Shown: one piece after another, positions 1-9,161 of the stretch
How the letters are laid out: every line of letters begins with the position of its first letter
Position numbering within the stretch: the stretch's first letter is position 1
Assembly: GCA_963809795.1 (NCBI GenBank)
Contig: CAWELN010000019.1
Location: forward strand, 124,001-188,000
From: DASUAS01 sp963809795
GTDB taxonomy: Bacteria; Actinomycetota; Acidimicrobiia; IMCC26256; DASPTH01
DNA length: 64,000 bases
Reading direction: 5' to 3'
Program-made: the position numbers and the translations under genes
The notes under the pieces: model-generated
What the model was told of the DNA's origin: nothing
Databases searched by the model: none
What the model saw: only the letters and a program-made list of their open reading frames with translations

Positions 1-228
1 CGCGGCGAGGTCGCCGGCGTCGAGGCCCGGGCAGAACCCGCGCCCGGCGCCGGTGAGCACGACCACCCGCACTGCCGGGTCGTCGTCGAGCGCGTCGATC
101 AGGTCGAAGTAGGCGACCTCCATTGCGTACGTCCATGCGTTCATGCGCTGGGGTCGGTTGAGGATGACGGTGGCGATCCCGTCGTCCACCTCGCACAGCA
201 CCGGTGCGTCGCCGGCGTTCTCGTTCAC
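1..228 (-). CDS. Enoyl-CoA hydratase/isomerase (crotonase) family, N-terminal part
   Basis: This is the first 76 codons of a crotonase-fold protein that runs off the left edge. The visible part has the opening beta strands with ILNRPQRMNAW and the first oxyanion-hole segment, TGAGRGFCPGLD. Such enzymes hydrate or isomerise enoyl-CoA thioesters in the cytoplasm. The GTG start at 228 overlaps the TGA stop of the MBL-fold gene upstream (GTGA), so the two are translationally coupled. Substrate and exact reaction cannot be told because the catalytic region lies outside the window. Confidence 0.85.
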   Translation of the reverse strand, partial: MNENAGDAPVLCEVDDGIATVILNRPQRMNAWTYAMEVAYFDLIDALDDDPAVRVVVLTGAGRGFCPGLDAGDLAA

Positions 229-1244
229 GCCTCGACGAGCTTCCACCGCGACGGCTCGCCCTCTGACTCCTCGAGCACTCCACGCTTGGTGAGGGCGCGC
301 AAGTGCGCGTAGGCCTCGCCGATGGCGGAGCGGCGCATGAACCCGTCGATCTGATCCCATGGGCGCGACCAGTCCATGCGCGGCGCGACCTCCCACGCGG
401 TGTCGTAGCCGGCGCGCACCGCGTCGATCACCTCGACGAAGCGGTGCTCGTGGTGGGCGCGGATCTCGAGCAGGCGCGCGCGGTGCCCCACATAGCGCCA
501 CTCGTGCGCAGGCAGCGCCTCGGTCGCGTCGTAGGCGGCCAGCTTCTCCAACGACTGGAGGTAGTCGCCGAGCGGATCGGGCTCGGTCTGCGGGTTGAGG
601 TTCACGTTCGGGGTGATGCGCGGAAGCACGCAGTCACCGGTGAGCATGAGCCGGTGCTTCGCCTCCCAGAAGCAGAGGTGACCGGGGGAGTGGCCGGGTG
701 TCCACACCGCGGTGAGGTCCCAGCCCGGCATGTCGGGACGGTCGCCGTCCTCCATGAGGACGGTCGGCTCGACGAAGTCGACCAGTGGGCGCACCGGCAT
801 CGACGCGTTGCGCAGCTCTTCGAGCTCGGCCGCGGGCGCACCGAGCTTGCGCAGCATCCCACCCATGCTCACGAGGAGGTCGGTCGGCTCCTCGTAGCGG
901 TCATGGATGAGCCGGGCGTCGGCCGGATGCAGCGCGATCCACGCGTCGGAGATCTCGCGGACGCGTCCGGCGAGGCCGTAGTGGTCGGGGTGGATGTGGG
1001 TGACCATGACGCCCTGCACGTCGGTCATCTCGAAGCCGCCCTGGCGGAGCCCGGCGCTCAGCGCCTCGAACGCGTCGTCGGTGTTCCACCCGGCGTCGAC
1101 GAGGAACGGGCCCTTCTCGGTCTCGAACGCGTACACGAAGACGTAGCGCAGTGGGATGGGGAGGGGCACCGGGATGCTCCACAGGCCGGGCCGCACCTGC
1201 TCGACGGGGGGCAGCGGTTTGGTGGAGGGTGCGGTCGACGTCAT
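225..1244 (-). CDS. MBL-fold metallo-hydrolase
   Basis: A 339-residue metallo-beta-lactamase-fold hydrolase. The metal motif HIHPDH lies at residues 83-88, a second ligand histidine is in TPGHSPGH at 182-189, and the bridging aspartate is in LTGD at about 204. The C-terminal 60 residues look like the winged-helix tail of LACTB2-type enzymes. These usually hydrolyse thioesters or other small esters; the substrate is unknown. I chose the ATG at 1244 because the homologous region begins there; the frame stays open further upstream but runs into the divergent SDR gene. The 3' end overlaps the crotonase start at 228, so the two form one operon and may act on the same CoA ester. Confidence 0.88.
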   Translation of the reverse strand: MTSTAPSTKPLPPVEQVRPGLWSIPVPLPIPLRYVFVYAFETEKGPFLVDAGWNTDDAFEALSAGLRQGGFEMTDVQGVMVTHIHPDHYGLAGRVREISDAWIALHPADARLIHDRYEEPTDLLVSMGGMLRKLGAPAAELEELRNASMPVRPLVDFVEPTVLMEDGDRPDMPGWDLTAVWTPGHSPGHLCFWEAKHRLMLTGDCVLPRITPNVNLNPQTEPDPLGDYLQSLEKLAAYDATEALPAHEWRYVGHRARLLEIRAHHEHRFVEVIDAVRAGYDTAWEVAPRMDWSRPWDQIDGFMRRSAIGEAYAHLRALTKRGVLEESEGEPSRWKLVEA

Positions 1245-1299
1245 CGCAAGAGAATGCCAGACGGCTGTAGGTTTCCGCCCCATCACGAGGGGAGCACGG

Positions 1300-2070
1300 A
1301 TGCGCGGGTTGACGGACAAGGTGGCGGTCGTCGCCGGGGGCGGGTCGGGCATCGGCGCCGCCACCGCCGCCCGGCTGGGAGCGGAGGGAGCGGCGGTGGT
1401 GGTCGGCGACCTCGACGGGGAGAGCGCCGAGGCCGTCGCCGCCGAGGTGCGCGACGCCGGGGGGCGGGCGCTCGGGGTGCAGTTCGACATCGCCGACGAC
1501 GACTCGGTGGGCGCGCTCGTGGACGCCGCGGTGCAGGAGTTCGGTGGCGTCGACCACCTGCACGCCAACGCCGCCGACCTGTCGCCCGAGACCATCGGCC
1601 GTGACTCCGACGCGTTGACGGTCCCGCTCGAGGTGTTCGACCAGACGCTCCAGGTCAACCTGCGCGGCCACCTGTTGTGCACCCGGCACGTGCTGCCGCA
1701 CCTCCTGGCACGCGGAGGTGGCGCGATGGTCTACACCAGCTCGGCGGCCGGCCACATCGGGGAACCGCAACGCCCGTCGTACGGTGTGTCGAAGGCCGGC
1801 ATCAACTCGATGGTGCGCCACGTCGCGTCGCGGTGGGGCCGGGAGGGGATCCGGGCGAACGCGGTGGCGCCGGGCCTGGTCCTCACCCCCAAGATGGCCG
1901 AGACCATCGCGCCCGAGTTCACCGCGTACGCGCTGGGAGTCGGGCGGTCCCCGCGGCTCGGTCGGCCCGACGACATCGCGGCGATGGTCGCCTTCCTGAT
2001 GTCCGACGACGGCGAGTGGGTCAACGGTCAGGTGCTGAGCGTCGACGGGGGTGCGAGCCTGCGGCCCTAG
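1300..2070 (+). CDS. Short-chain dehydrogenase/reductase (SDR)
   Basis: A 256-residue classical SDR. The cofactor motif GGGSGIG is at residues 13-19, the usual NNAG is replaced by NAAD near 90, and the catalytic Ser (147/148), Tyr161 and Lys165 (YGVSK) are present. It should oxidise or reduce a hydroxyl/keto group with NAD(P)H in the cytoplasm; hydroxyacyl-CoA or alcohol substrates are likely from the context. It is divergent from the MBL gene with 55 bases between the starts. Its TAG stop shares a palindromic CTAG with the stop of the convergent acyl-CoA dehydrogenase. Confidence 0.9.
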   Translation: MRGLTDKVAVVAGGGSGIGAATAARLGAEGAAVVVGDLDGESAEAVAAEVRDAGGRALGVQFDIADDDSVGALVDAAVQEFGGVDHLHANAADLSPETIGRDSDALTVPLEVFDQTLQVNLRGHLLCTRHVLPHLLARGGGAMVYTSSAAGHIGEPQRPSYGVSKAGINSMVRHVASRWGREGIRANAVAPGLVLTPKMAETIAPEFTAYALGVGRSPRLGRPDDIAAMVAFLMSDDGEWVNGQVLSVDGGASLRP

Positions 2071-4202
2071 CGCAGCAGGGGGTCGCGCGGCAGTCCGAGC
2101 AGGCGCTCACCGATCGTGCTGCGCACGATCTCCGACGTGCCGCCGGCGATGGTGAGGCAGCGGGCGAAGACCTCGGTCGCCTGCACCCCGGCGTCGGGCC
2201 CCTCGGCGAGTGCGCCGACCGGGCCGATGAGACGCAGCCCGAGGGCGGCGACGCGCTGGGTGTGCTCACCCGACAGGAGCTTGGCCACGTTGCCCTCGGG
2301 GCCGGGCTCCGCGCCGGCGACGGCGCGCTCGGCCGAACGGAGGTTGAGCAGCCGCATCGCCCGGCGCTCCGCCAGCAGCCGCCCGACGGCCTGGACCGCG
2401 GCGGAGTCGGCGGCGCCGTCGACGGTGGCGTACCGGTGCACCAGGTCGAGCAGGTCGAACTCGCGCGTCGCCGATGTCGCTGCCGCCGCCGATGCTCACC
2501 CGTTCGTTGCCGAGGGTCGAGCGCGCCACCCGCCACCCGCCGTTGACCGGGCCCACGACGTCCTCGTCGGCGACGAACACGTCGTCGAAGAACACCTCGC
2601 AGAAGAGCTCGCCGCCGCTCGCCTCGCGCAGCGGCCGGATGTCGACGCCGGACGCGTGCAGGTCGATCACCATCATCGTGATGCCGTCGTGCTTCGGCTT
2701 GTCGGGATCGGTGCGCACGGTGGCGAACCCGCGGTTGCAGTACGCCGCGCCACTGGTCCACACCTTCTGGCCGTTGACCAGCCAGCCGCCGTCGACCTTG
2801 GTCGCGCGGGTGCGGATGCCGGCGGCGTCGGAGCCCGCGCCCGGCTCGCTGAACAGCTGGCACCACACGTACTCGTGCTCGAGGCTCGGGTCGGATCCAG
2901 CGCTCGATCTGCTGCTCGTCGGCGTGCTGGGTGATCGTCTGGATGACCCAGCCGCCGATCCCGTACTGGGGGCGCTTGACGCCGGCGGCGGCGAGCTCCT
3001 CGTCGATCACGAGCTGCTCGACCGCGCTCGCGGCGCGACCCCACGGCTTCGGCCAGTGCGCGAGCGCATACCCGGAGTCGAGGAACGCGCCGAGCTGCTG
3101 GTCGGCGGGCAACGACTGGTACCGCGTGATGAACGTCGCGCACCTCGGCGCGGTAGCGCTCCGCCTCCGGCGGCAGCTCCACCGCGTGCGCGCCGACGAC
3201 GCCGCGGTCGGTGAGCCGGGTGACGTCGGCCTCGACGTCACCGATCGGGCCGAAGACCCCGGCCAGCGCGACGGCGCGCTTGAGGATGACGTGCGCGTCG
3301 TGCTCCCAGGTGAAGCCGATGCCGCCGTGCAGCTGGATGTTCTTCTCCGCGCACGTCACGAACGCGGGGAGCGCCTGCGTCGCCGCGATCGCGGCGGCCA
3401 GCTCGAATTCGGGGGTCGCGGGATCGGTGCGCGCCGCGTCCCACGTGGCGGCGGTGGCGAGCTGCGTGGCCACGAACATGTCGGCGGCCTGGTGCTTCAC
3501 GGCCTGGAACATGCCGATGACGCGCCCGAACTGCTCCCGCACCTTGGCGTACTCGCTGGCCATGGTGACGCACGTCTGCGCGCCGCCGGTGGCCTCGGCC
3601 GCCGCGAGCAGTCGCCCGAGCGCGACCGCGGTGCGGCGGGCGCCGGCGAGCACGCGGTCGTCGCCCGGTGTGCCGTCGACCGTCACCCGTCCGACGCGGC
3701 GGGTGGCGTCGGTGTTGGCGGGCACGGTGACGGTGACCTCGTCGCGGTGCGCGACGACGAGGTCGTCACCGCGGGGGAGCAGGAACAGCTCGGCCAGGCC
3801 GGCGCCGAGCACCAGGCCGTCCCGTTCGTCGAGGCCGACCGCGGCGGGCACCGAACCGTCGGCGAGGCCGGGCAGCAGCGCGGCCCGCTGCGCCTCGCTC
3901 CCGGCGGCGGCGATCACCGCCGACGCCCACACCGTCGGGAGGAACGGGCCCGGGGCGATGGCCGCGCCGAGCGCCTCGACCACGATCACGAGCTCGGCCA
4001 GGCCGAACCCGGAACCACCGTGCGCCTCCGGGAGGTGCAGGCCCAGCCAGCCCAGGTCGGCCATCTCCTTCCACGACGCGGGCAACGACTCCTCGGGCGC
4101 GTCGAGCAGCGCGCGGGCCTCGGCGCGGGCGCCGGAGCGCTCGAGGAACGCGTCGGCGACGCCGGCGAGCTCGAGATGGTCCTCGGAGATGGCGATGCCC
4201 AT
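2067..4202 (-). CDS. Fused two-domain acyl-CoA dehydrogenase, FadE34-like (three frameshifts)
   Basis: Joined across three breaks this encodes about 711 residues, the size of mycobacterial FadE34 (ChsE3), in which two dehydrogenase halves are fused. The first half ends with the LHGGIGFTWEHDAHV signature. The second half carries WCQLFSEPGAGSD (FAD/substrate region) and the C-terminal AGGTSEIVRS motif. Frame is lost near 3134, 2893 and 2465; each break is one extra base and three of them restore the original phase. Conservation either side is excellent, so sequence error is more likely than decay. FadE34 acts on steroid side-chain CoA thioesters; assigning that substrate here is inference. The gene is divergent from the cyclase-family gene. 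Confidence 0.8.
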
Positions 4203-4281
4203 GGGTCCTCCACTGCTCGGGTCGGAGTCAAGCTATCCCTGCCCGCAGGACTCCTCGCCCTGGGCGCGCGAAGCTCCCGGC

Positions 4282-5208
4282 ATGGACGAACGCACCCTTC
4301 CCACCCATGCCGAGCTCCCCGTCCGCGCCGACCTCCCACCCGGGTCGTCGTGGGGTGTGTGGGGCGACCACGACGTGCTCGGCACGCTCAACCTGCTGAC
4401 GCCCGAGCGCGTCCTGGCGGCGGCGCGATCGATCCGCACCGGCCGGACCTTCGGGCTCAACCTCGAGCTCACGCTGCCCGACCCGCCGCTGTTCCGCCGG
4501 GCCAAGTTCCGGCACGAGGTCACGAACTTCGGTATGACCCGCATGATCGTGCACGACGACCTGTACCACGACTGGAACACGCAGTCCTCGTCGCAGTGGG
4601 ACGGGTTCCGGCACGTCGGACACATCGAACACGGTCATTACGGTGGTGTCCCCGACGAGGAACACGGGGTGCACCACTGGGCCGCGCGCGGCATCGTCGG
4701 GCGGGCGGTGCTCGCCGACGTCGACCGGTGGCGCGCGGCGCAGGGCCGGCCCCTCGCGCAGGGCACCGACGACGCGATCACGGTCGACGACCTGCTGTCG
4801 TGCCTCGCCGACCAGGGCACCGCGGTGGAGACCGGCGACGTGCTGCTCGTGCGCACCGGGTACCTCACCTGGTACCGGTCGCTCGACCACGCCGGACGGG
4901 ACGAGCACGCGGCGTCGCCGCAGACGCCTGGGCTGACCGGGGTCGATCTGCCCGGCGCGTTGTGGGACCTGCACGTGAGCGCGCTGGCGGCCGACAACCC
5001 GGCGGTCGAACCCATACCGCCCGGTGAGCCGTTCCTGCACACGATCATCCTGCCGCTGCTCGGGGTGCCGCTGGGCGAGCTGTGGGACCTCGACGCGCTC
5101 GCCGACGACTGCGCCGCGACCGGCACCTACGACTCGTTCCTCACCTCGGCCCCGCTCAACATGCCCGCGGGCGTGGCGACGCCGCCCAACGCGATCGCGA
5201 TCCGGTAG
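4282..5208 (+). CDS. Cyclase-family (kynurenine formamidase-like) hydrolase
   Basis: A 308-residue protein of the metal-dependent cyclase family that includes kynurenine formamidases. The segment QSSSQWDGFRHVGH matches the longer subfamily, in which this replaces the classical HxGTHxD metal motif; FLHTIILPLLG and the C-terminal APLNMPAGVATPPNAIAIR block are also typical. Members hydrolyse amides, lactones or esters with a divalent metal; this subfamily has no firmly known substrate. The ATG at 4282 is chosen because the conserved region starts just after it. It is divergent from the FadE34-like gene (79 bases between starts) and convergent with a crotonase gene 9 bases downstream. Confidence 0.82.
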   Translation: MDERTLPTHAELPVRADLPPGSSWGVWGDHDVLGTLNLLTPERVLAAARSIRTGRTFGLNLELTLPDPPLFRRAKFRHEVTNFGMTRMIVHDDLYHDWNTQSSSQWDGFRHVGHIEHGHYGGVPDEEHGVHHWAARGIVGRAVLADVDRWRAAQGRPLAQGTDDAITVDDLLSCLADQGTAVETGDVLLVRTGYLTWYRSLDHAGRDEHAASPQTPGLTGVDLPGALWDLHVSALAADNPAVEPIPPGEPFLHTIILPLLGVPLGELWDLDALADDCAATGTYDSFLTSAPLNMPAGVATPPNAIAIR

Positions 5209-5217
5209 CTCCCCCGT

Positions 5218-5991
5218 TCAGCGCCACTTCCATTCGGGGTCGCGGCGCTCCAGGAAGGCGTGGCGGGCTTCGCGCGCGTCCTCGAAGCGCTGCAAGCGCG
5301 CGGTGTAGTCCTGTTCGGTGCGGTAGCCGTCCTCCAGCGACAGGTCCTCGACGCGATTCATCGACTCCTTGGCCAGGCGCATCGCGATCGGGCTCTTGGC
5401 GGCGAGGGTCGCGGCCAGCTCGAGCGCGGTGCCCATCAGCTCGGCGCGGGGCACGACCGCACGCACGACCCCGAGGCGGTGCAGCTCCGCGGCGGTGACC
5501 GTCTCGCCGGTGAAGAACATCTCCCGCGCCTTGTGTCGCCCGACCAGGCGCGAGAGGTGCGCGCTGGCACCGAGCAGGCCCACGTTGATCTCGGTGCACC
5601 CGAACGTCGCGGTGTCGGCGGCGACGAGGATGTCGCAGCACGCGGCGTAGGCCAGCCCGGCGCCGAGCGCGGGACCGTTGATCGCGCCGATGACCGGCAC
5701 CGCGCAGTCGGTGATCGCCCACATCGGCTCACGTGCGACCAGCCCCGGGTCGGTCACGAACCGGGCCGGGGAGTCGTCGGCGTCCGGGGCCTCGGCGCGC
5801 AGGTCGAGGCCGGCCATGAAAGCGCGGTCGCCGGCCGCGGTGAAGATCGCGACCCTGACGTCCCGGTCGGCGCCGAGGCCGGTGAACGCGTCGGCGAGCT
5901 CGCCCAGGGTGGCGTGGTCGACCGCGTTGACCGGCGGGCGATCGAGGGTCACGACCGCGACGTGATCCTGCACCTCGACCGTGACGGTCAT
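5218..5991 (-). CDS. Enoyl-CoA hydratase/isomerase family protein
   Basis: A 257-residue crotonase. TLDRPPVNAV opens the fold, and the oxyanion-hole segments are DRAFMAGLDL and NGPALGAGL. The first catalytic glutamate position is kept (TEINVG), but the second is replaced in GLLGASAH, so it may be an isomerase, hydrolase or lyase rather than a hydratase. The C-terminal ARHAFLERRDPEWKW is typical. Its ATG at 5991 overlaps the TGA of the CrtC-like gene (ATGA). It is third in a minus-strand operon after a thioesterase and that protein. Confidence 0.87.
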   Translation of the reverse strand: MTVTVEVQDHVAVVTLDRPPVNAVDHATLGELADAFTGLGADRDVRVAIFTAAGDRAFMAGLDLRAEAPDADDSPARFVTDPGLVAREPMWAITDCAVPVIGAINGPALGAGLAYAACCDILVAADTATFGCTEINVGLLGASAHLSRLVGRHKAREMFFTGETVTAAELHRLGVVRAVVPRAELMGTALELAATLAAKSPIAMRLAKESMNRVEDLSLEDGYRTEQDYTARLQRFEDAREARHAFLERRDPEWKWR

Positions 5992-6935
5992 CCCGCTACC
6001 TCCGCGCGCCGGGCCCGCCGGAACGCGGCCCACCCGTGCACCGGCCACGCATCCTGGTCGTCACCCCACGCCTCGACCCCGTCGATGGTCCAGTGCACGA
6101 GGGTGGTCCAGCAGACCCCGTGCACACCGGGGATCGGCATCGCCATCCGGCTGCGCGCCTGGCCGTGCGCGTGGAGGCGCCGTCCGTCGGCGTCGTCGGC
6201 TTCGACCGTGATGCGCTGCAGGTAGCCATGGTCGGCATCGCGTTCGAGCACGCGCTCGCCGTCGACGAGCGCCGCCCGGTGGCCATCGCGTAGGAGGAAG
6301 CCGGCTCGCACCCGGTCGTGGGTCTCGCCCCGCATCCCGGCCGCCGAGTTCGCCAGGAACGCGACGTCGGTCGTCCCCGCGCTGCAGTACCCGATGTGGC
6401 CGTCCTTCCAGCGCTCCGGCCGACGCGACCAACTGCGGTCGCGCATCGCGATGCTGTCGACGGCGAGGGCTTCCCCCTGGAGCACGAGCTCACCCGTCGC
6501 GTGCATCATTTGGTCGAAGTGGCCGTCGGCGGCCGCCCACGGCGGCATGGTGGCGTCGAACTCGAGATCGAAGGCAATGATGTCGCGATCGGCGAACCGG
6601 AGCCGGTAGCGCTGCAGCGGCTCGACCGCCTGCATCGACACGCCGCTGGCGAACGTGATGTCGTGCAGGTCGAGCGCGGGATCGAAGGGCATGTTCTCGT
6701 AGCACGCGTAGTACGGCACCTCGAGGTGGAAGGGTGTGGTGCCGTCGTAGATCCAGCAGCCGCCGCCCTGCGTCAACTGGTTCGGACGCACCCAGTGGTA
6801 GATCCACGCGCCGAGGTCGTGCTCGGGCACGTAGAACGACCACCAGCTCGACTCGAAGAACCACGGGTCGTCGCCGGGCGCGTGGAAGCCGTCGTCGGCG
6901 GCCGAGAGGAGCTCGACGCCGCGGTCGTCGATCAT
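5988..6935 (-). CDS. Uncharacterised protein with a CrtC/AttH-like appearance
   Basis: A 315-residue soluble protein with no signal peptide or membrane segment. It is rich in Trp, Tyr and Phe (for example WFFESSWWSFYVPEHDLG) with an alternating beta-strand pattern. This recalls the two-lipocalin-like barrels of the hydroxyneurosporene synthase (CrtC)/AttH group, which act on isoprenoids, but I see no diagnostic motif. Context gives the best clue: the start overlaps the stop of an acyl-CoA thioesterase and the stop overlaps a crotonase start, so it is translated with lipid-CoA enzymes. A hydratase, isomerase or lipid-binding role are all possible. Confidence 0.55.
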   Translation of the reverse strand: MIDDRGVELLSAADDGFHAPGDDPWFFESSWWSFYVPEHDLGAWIYHWVRPNQLTQGGGCWIYDGTTPFHLEVPYYACYENMPFDPALDLHDITFASGVSMQAVEPLQRYRLRFADRDIIAFDLEFDATMPPWAAADGHFDQMMHATGELVLQGEALAVDSIAMRDRSWSRRPERWKDGHIGYCSAGTTDVAFLANSAAGMRGETHDRVRAGFLLRDGHRAALVDGERVLERDADHGYLQRITVEADDADGRRLHAHGQARSRMAMPIPGVHGVCWTTLVHWTIDGVEAWGDDQDAWPVHGWAAFRRARRAEVAG

Positions 6936-7738
6936 GCCGAGCGGAAGGCGAACGTCTGGCCGGCGACGCCGGCGAGGGCGCCGTCGGGTGACCACAGGTG
7001 GACGCTGCCGTGCCCGTACCCGTCGTTGGCGGCCTCCGGCTGGAGCGCGAGCAACACCCACTCGGTGTCGACGCGGGGACCGACGCGGATCGAGTTGTCG
7101 AGGCTCATGCCGCCGGGTTGGCGGCCCCCGAGCGCGCGGTGGATCGCCATCGGGACCACGTCGGCGACATAGGCGAGGAGCGCAGGTGTCCAGGCCGACG
7201 TGCGGCCGACCCGCGCCCACAGCGCCATGGCCGGTGTCGCGCCGCCCTCGGTACCGCCGTGGACGACGGCCTCGCGGAGCTCAGTGGTACCGAAGTGCGT
7301 CTTCGCCATCTCGGTGTCGAAGCGCCACGGGACGGGCACCGACTCGCCGACCGGGCTGACGTCGGGCATCGTCGCGAACGTCTGCGTGATGCGGTCGCTC
7401 TCGGCGCCGGTCGCCCCGACCGCGGTGAGGACCTCGCGGTGGCCCACGCGGCCGACGACGCGCACCTGCGACGTGCGATGGCCGTGGGCCGCGATCTCGG
7501 CGCGGAACGTGAGGTGGTCGCCGAATGCCGCCCCGCTCACGAACTGGACCGTGCACCACACGGCGGCGCGCGCGGTGGCGTGCTCCATCATGGCGCAGGC
7601 CAGGGCGAGCCCCGCACCGCCGTAGAAGGAGCCGCGCGGGCTCATCAGCTCGTGCGTGACCTCGACGGTGCCGAGCCCTCCGTCGGCGACCGTGAGGCCC
7701 AGGAAGGCCCGGTCGGCAACGCGTCCAGCTTCGCTCAT
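6932..7738 (-). CDS. Acyl-CoA thioesterase, double-hotdog (TesB-like) type
   Basis: A 268-residue thioesterase-superfamily protein. The first hotdog has FYGGAGLALACAMMEHATAR followed by TVQFVSGA; the second ends with SLDNSIRVGPRV and DGYGHGSVHLWSPDGALAGVAGQTF, the closing strands of TesB-like double hotdogs. It should hydrolyse acyl-CoA thioesters to free acid and CoA. The ATG at 7738 is preceded by TACGTT and six bases, suggesting leaderless transcription. It leads an operon with the CrtC-like protein and a crotonase, and starts 24 bases from a divergent kinase gene, so both promoters share that tiny region. Confidence 0.85.
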   Translation of the reverse strand: MSEAGRVADRAFLGLTVADGGLGTVEVTHELMSPRGSFYGGAGLALACAMMEHATARAAVWCTVQFVSGAAFGDHLTFRAEIAAHGHRTSQVRVVGRVGHREVLTAVGATGAESDRITQTFATMPDVSPVGESVPVPWRFDTEMAKTHFGTTELREAVVHGGTEGGATPAMALWARVGRTSAWTPALLAYVADVVPMAIHRALGGRQPGGMSLDNSIRVGPRVDTEWVLLALQPEAANDGYGHGSVHLWSPDGALAGVAGQTFAFRSA

Positions 7739-7744
7739 CGCCTC

Positions 7745-7750
7745 AACGTA
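7745..7750 (-). promoter_or_regulatory. -10 box (TACGTT) of a leaderless thioesterase transcript
   Basis: TACGTT fits the actinobacterial TANNNT -10 hexamer and lies six bases before the ATG at 7738, so transcription would start at or next to the start codon. Confidence 0.45.
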
Positions 7751-7762
7751 GCCCTGCGCGCG

Positions 7763-9085
7763 ATGCTGCGTGGCGTGGACCTCGACCCCGGCCTCGTGCA
7801 GTGGATCGAGGCGCAGACCGGTGCGACGGTCGTCGACGCGCGCCGCACGTTCGGCGGCGGATCGCGCATCACCTGGTTCGTCGATGTCGAGCGCGCGGGT
7901 GTGGGCTCGGCACTCGTGCTCCGGCAGGAGAGCGGAGCGGGCGCCTTCTCCGGATCGGTGCTGTCGCTCGCGCGCGAGGGGGCGGTGTACCGGGCGTTGC
8001 GCGACACCGCGGTCCGCGTGCCGCGTCTGCACGCGGCCCGCGACGACGGGCAGGCCCTGCTGATCGAACGCGCCGTGGGCACGGCTGACCTCTGGCGACT
8101 GACCGACGGCGAGCGCACGGCGGCGCTCTTCGACTTCGTGGACGCACTCGCCGAGTTGCACGCGGTCGAGGTCGACCGGTTGGCGCTCGAAGGCTTCGCG
8201 CGGCCGGCCGACGCCGCCGACCACGCCCTCCTGGACCTCGCCCTGTGGACCTCCCTGCTCGGTGAGGTCGGAGCACCGCCCGATCCGGAGATCGTCTACG
8301 CGCTCGCCTGGCTGCGCCGGCACCCGCCGGCCGCGGTGGCCCGCACCGTGCTCGTCCAGGGCGACACCGGGCCGGGCAACTTCGTCGCCGACGGCGGTCG
8401 GGTCACCGCGCTCGTGGACTGGGAGTTCGCCCATCTCGGCGATCCCGTCGACGACCTCGCGTGGGTGGAGTACCGGCTGGCCCGCACGCCGGGCGCGCCG
8501 GCCTTCGACGTCCTGACCGCACGCTACGAGGCGCGCACCGGCGTCACGGTCGACCGCGCCGCGCTCGCCTACTACGCGGTGCTGGTGCAGGTGCGGTGTG
8601 CGATCACGACCGCGCGTACGATCGCGAGGGGCGGCGGTGCGGTCGGGCTCGCCGGGTACCTGGTCGCGCACCGGCGGTTCCTGGAGGGGATCACCGTCGC
8701 GCTCGGGCGGGCGCTCGATGTCGGGCTGCCCGCACCACCCCGGTTCGACCGATCGCCCGCCCCGGAGACGGCGTTGTACGACCGTGCGCTCGACGACCTC
8801 GAGACCGGGGTGGTCCCTCGGTTGGGCGATCCGGTGGTGAAGCTCCGAGCCCGGAGCGCGGCGACGCTGCTGCGCCACTTCCGGGCCGTCGACGCGATCG
8901 GTAGCGCGGTCGCCGACGCGGAACGCGAGGATCTCGAGCGGTTGCTCGGCCCCGGAGAACACGACCCCGACGGTGAGGCCCTGGGTCGTCTGGCCGACAC
9001 CGCGGGTACGGGTGGCGACCACGACGTCCTCACCTACCTCGCGCGCCGGGCCGCGCGTGCCGTCGCGTTGTGGCCCGACCGGTGA
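7763..9085 (+). CDS. Phosphotransferase, APH/choline-kinase family
   Basis: A 440-residue aminoglycoside-phosphotransferase-fold kinase. The catalytic loop reads VLVQGDTGPGNFV (usually HGD-x4-N) and the metal site is ALVDWEFAHLGDP. The last 110 residues are an extra helical tail. In this gene context the likely relatives are ACAD10/11-type kinase domains and LvaA of levulinate degradation, which phosphorylate hydroxyacyl-CoA, rather than antibiotic kinases; this is inference. The ATG at 7763 is only 24 bases from the divergent thioesterase start. The gene ends just before a strong hairpin at 9095. Confidence 0.82.
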   Translation: MLRGVDLDPGLVQWIEAQTGATVVDARRTFGGGSRITWFVDVERAGVGSALVLRQESGAGAFSGSVLSLAREGAVYRALRDTAVRVPRLHAARDDGQALLIERAVGTADLWRLTDGERTAALFDFVDALAELHAVEVDRLALEGFARPADAADHALLDLALWTSLLGEVGAPPDPEIVYALAWLRRHPPAAVARTVLVQGDTGPGNFVADGGRVTALVDWEFAHLGDPVDDLAWVEYRLARTPGAPAFDVLTARYEARTGVTVDRAALAYYAVLVQVRCAITTARTIARGGGAVGLAGYLVAHRRFLEGITVALGRALDVGLPAPPRFDRSPAPETALYDRALDDLETGVVPRLGDPVVKLRARSAATLLRHFRAVDAIGSAVADAEREDLERLLGPGEHDPDGEALGRLADTAGTGGDHDVLTYLARRAARAVALWPDR

Positions 9086-9094
9086 ACGCGCTCA

Positions 9095-9122
9095 GGCGAG
9101 AGCGGGCTTCACCCGTCTCGCC
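9095..9122. terminator. Hairpin between convergent genes
   Basis: GGCGAGA-g-CGGG, a five-base loop, then CCCG-TCTCGCC: eleven base pairs with one bulged base. It sits between the end of the kinase gene (+) and the end of the acyl-CoA ligase gene (-). There is no clear T-run, as is common in high-GC actinobacteria; it may serve both directions. Confidence 0.6.
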
Positions 9123-9161
9123 GTTGCGATGGAGTGAGCGGACGCGAGCGACGGGGATGTG

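Noticed and set aside
303..1604. Long plus-strand frame opposite the MBL hydrolase
   Set aside because: Arg/Gly/Val-rich composition without motifs; the minus strand holds a clear metallo-hydrolase.
7763..9085. Aminoglycoside resistance gene
   Set aside because: Fold match only; context is acyl-CoA metabolism and no resistance-specific residues are visible.
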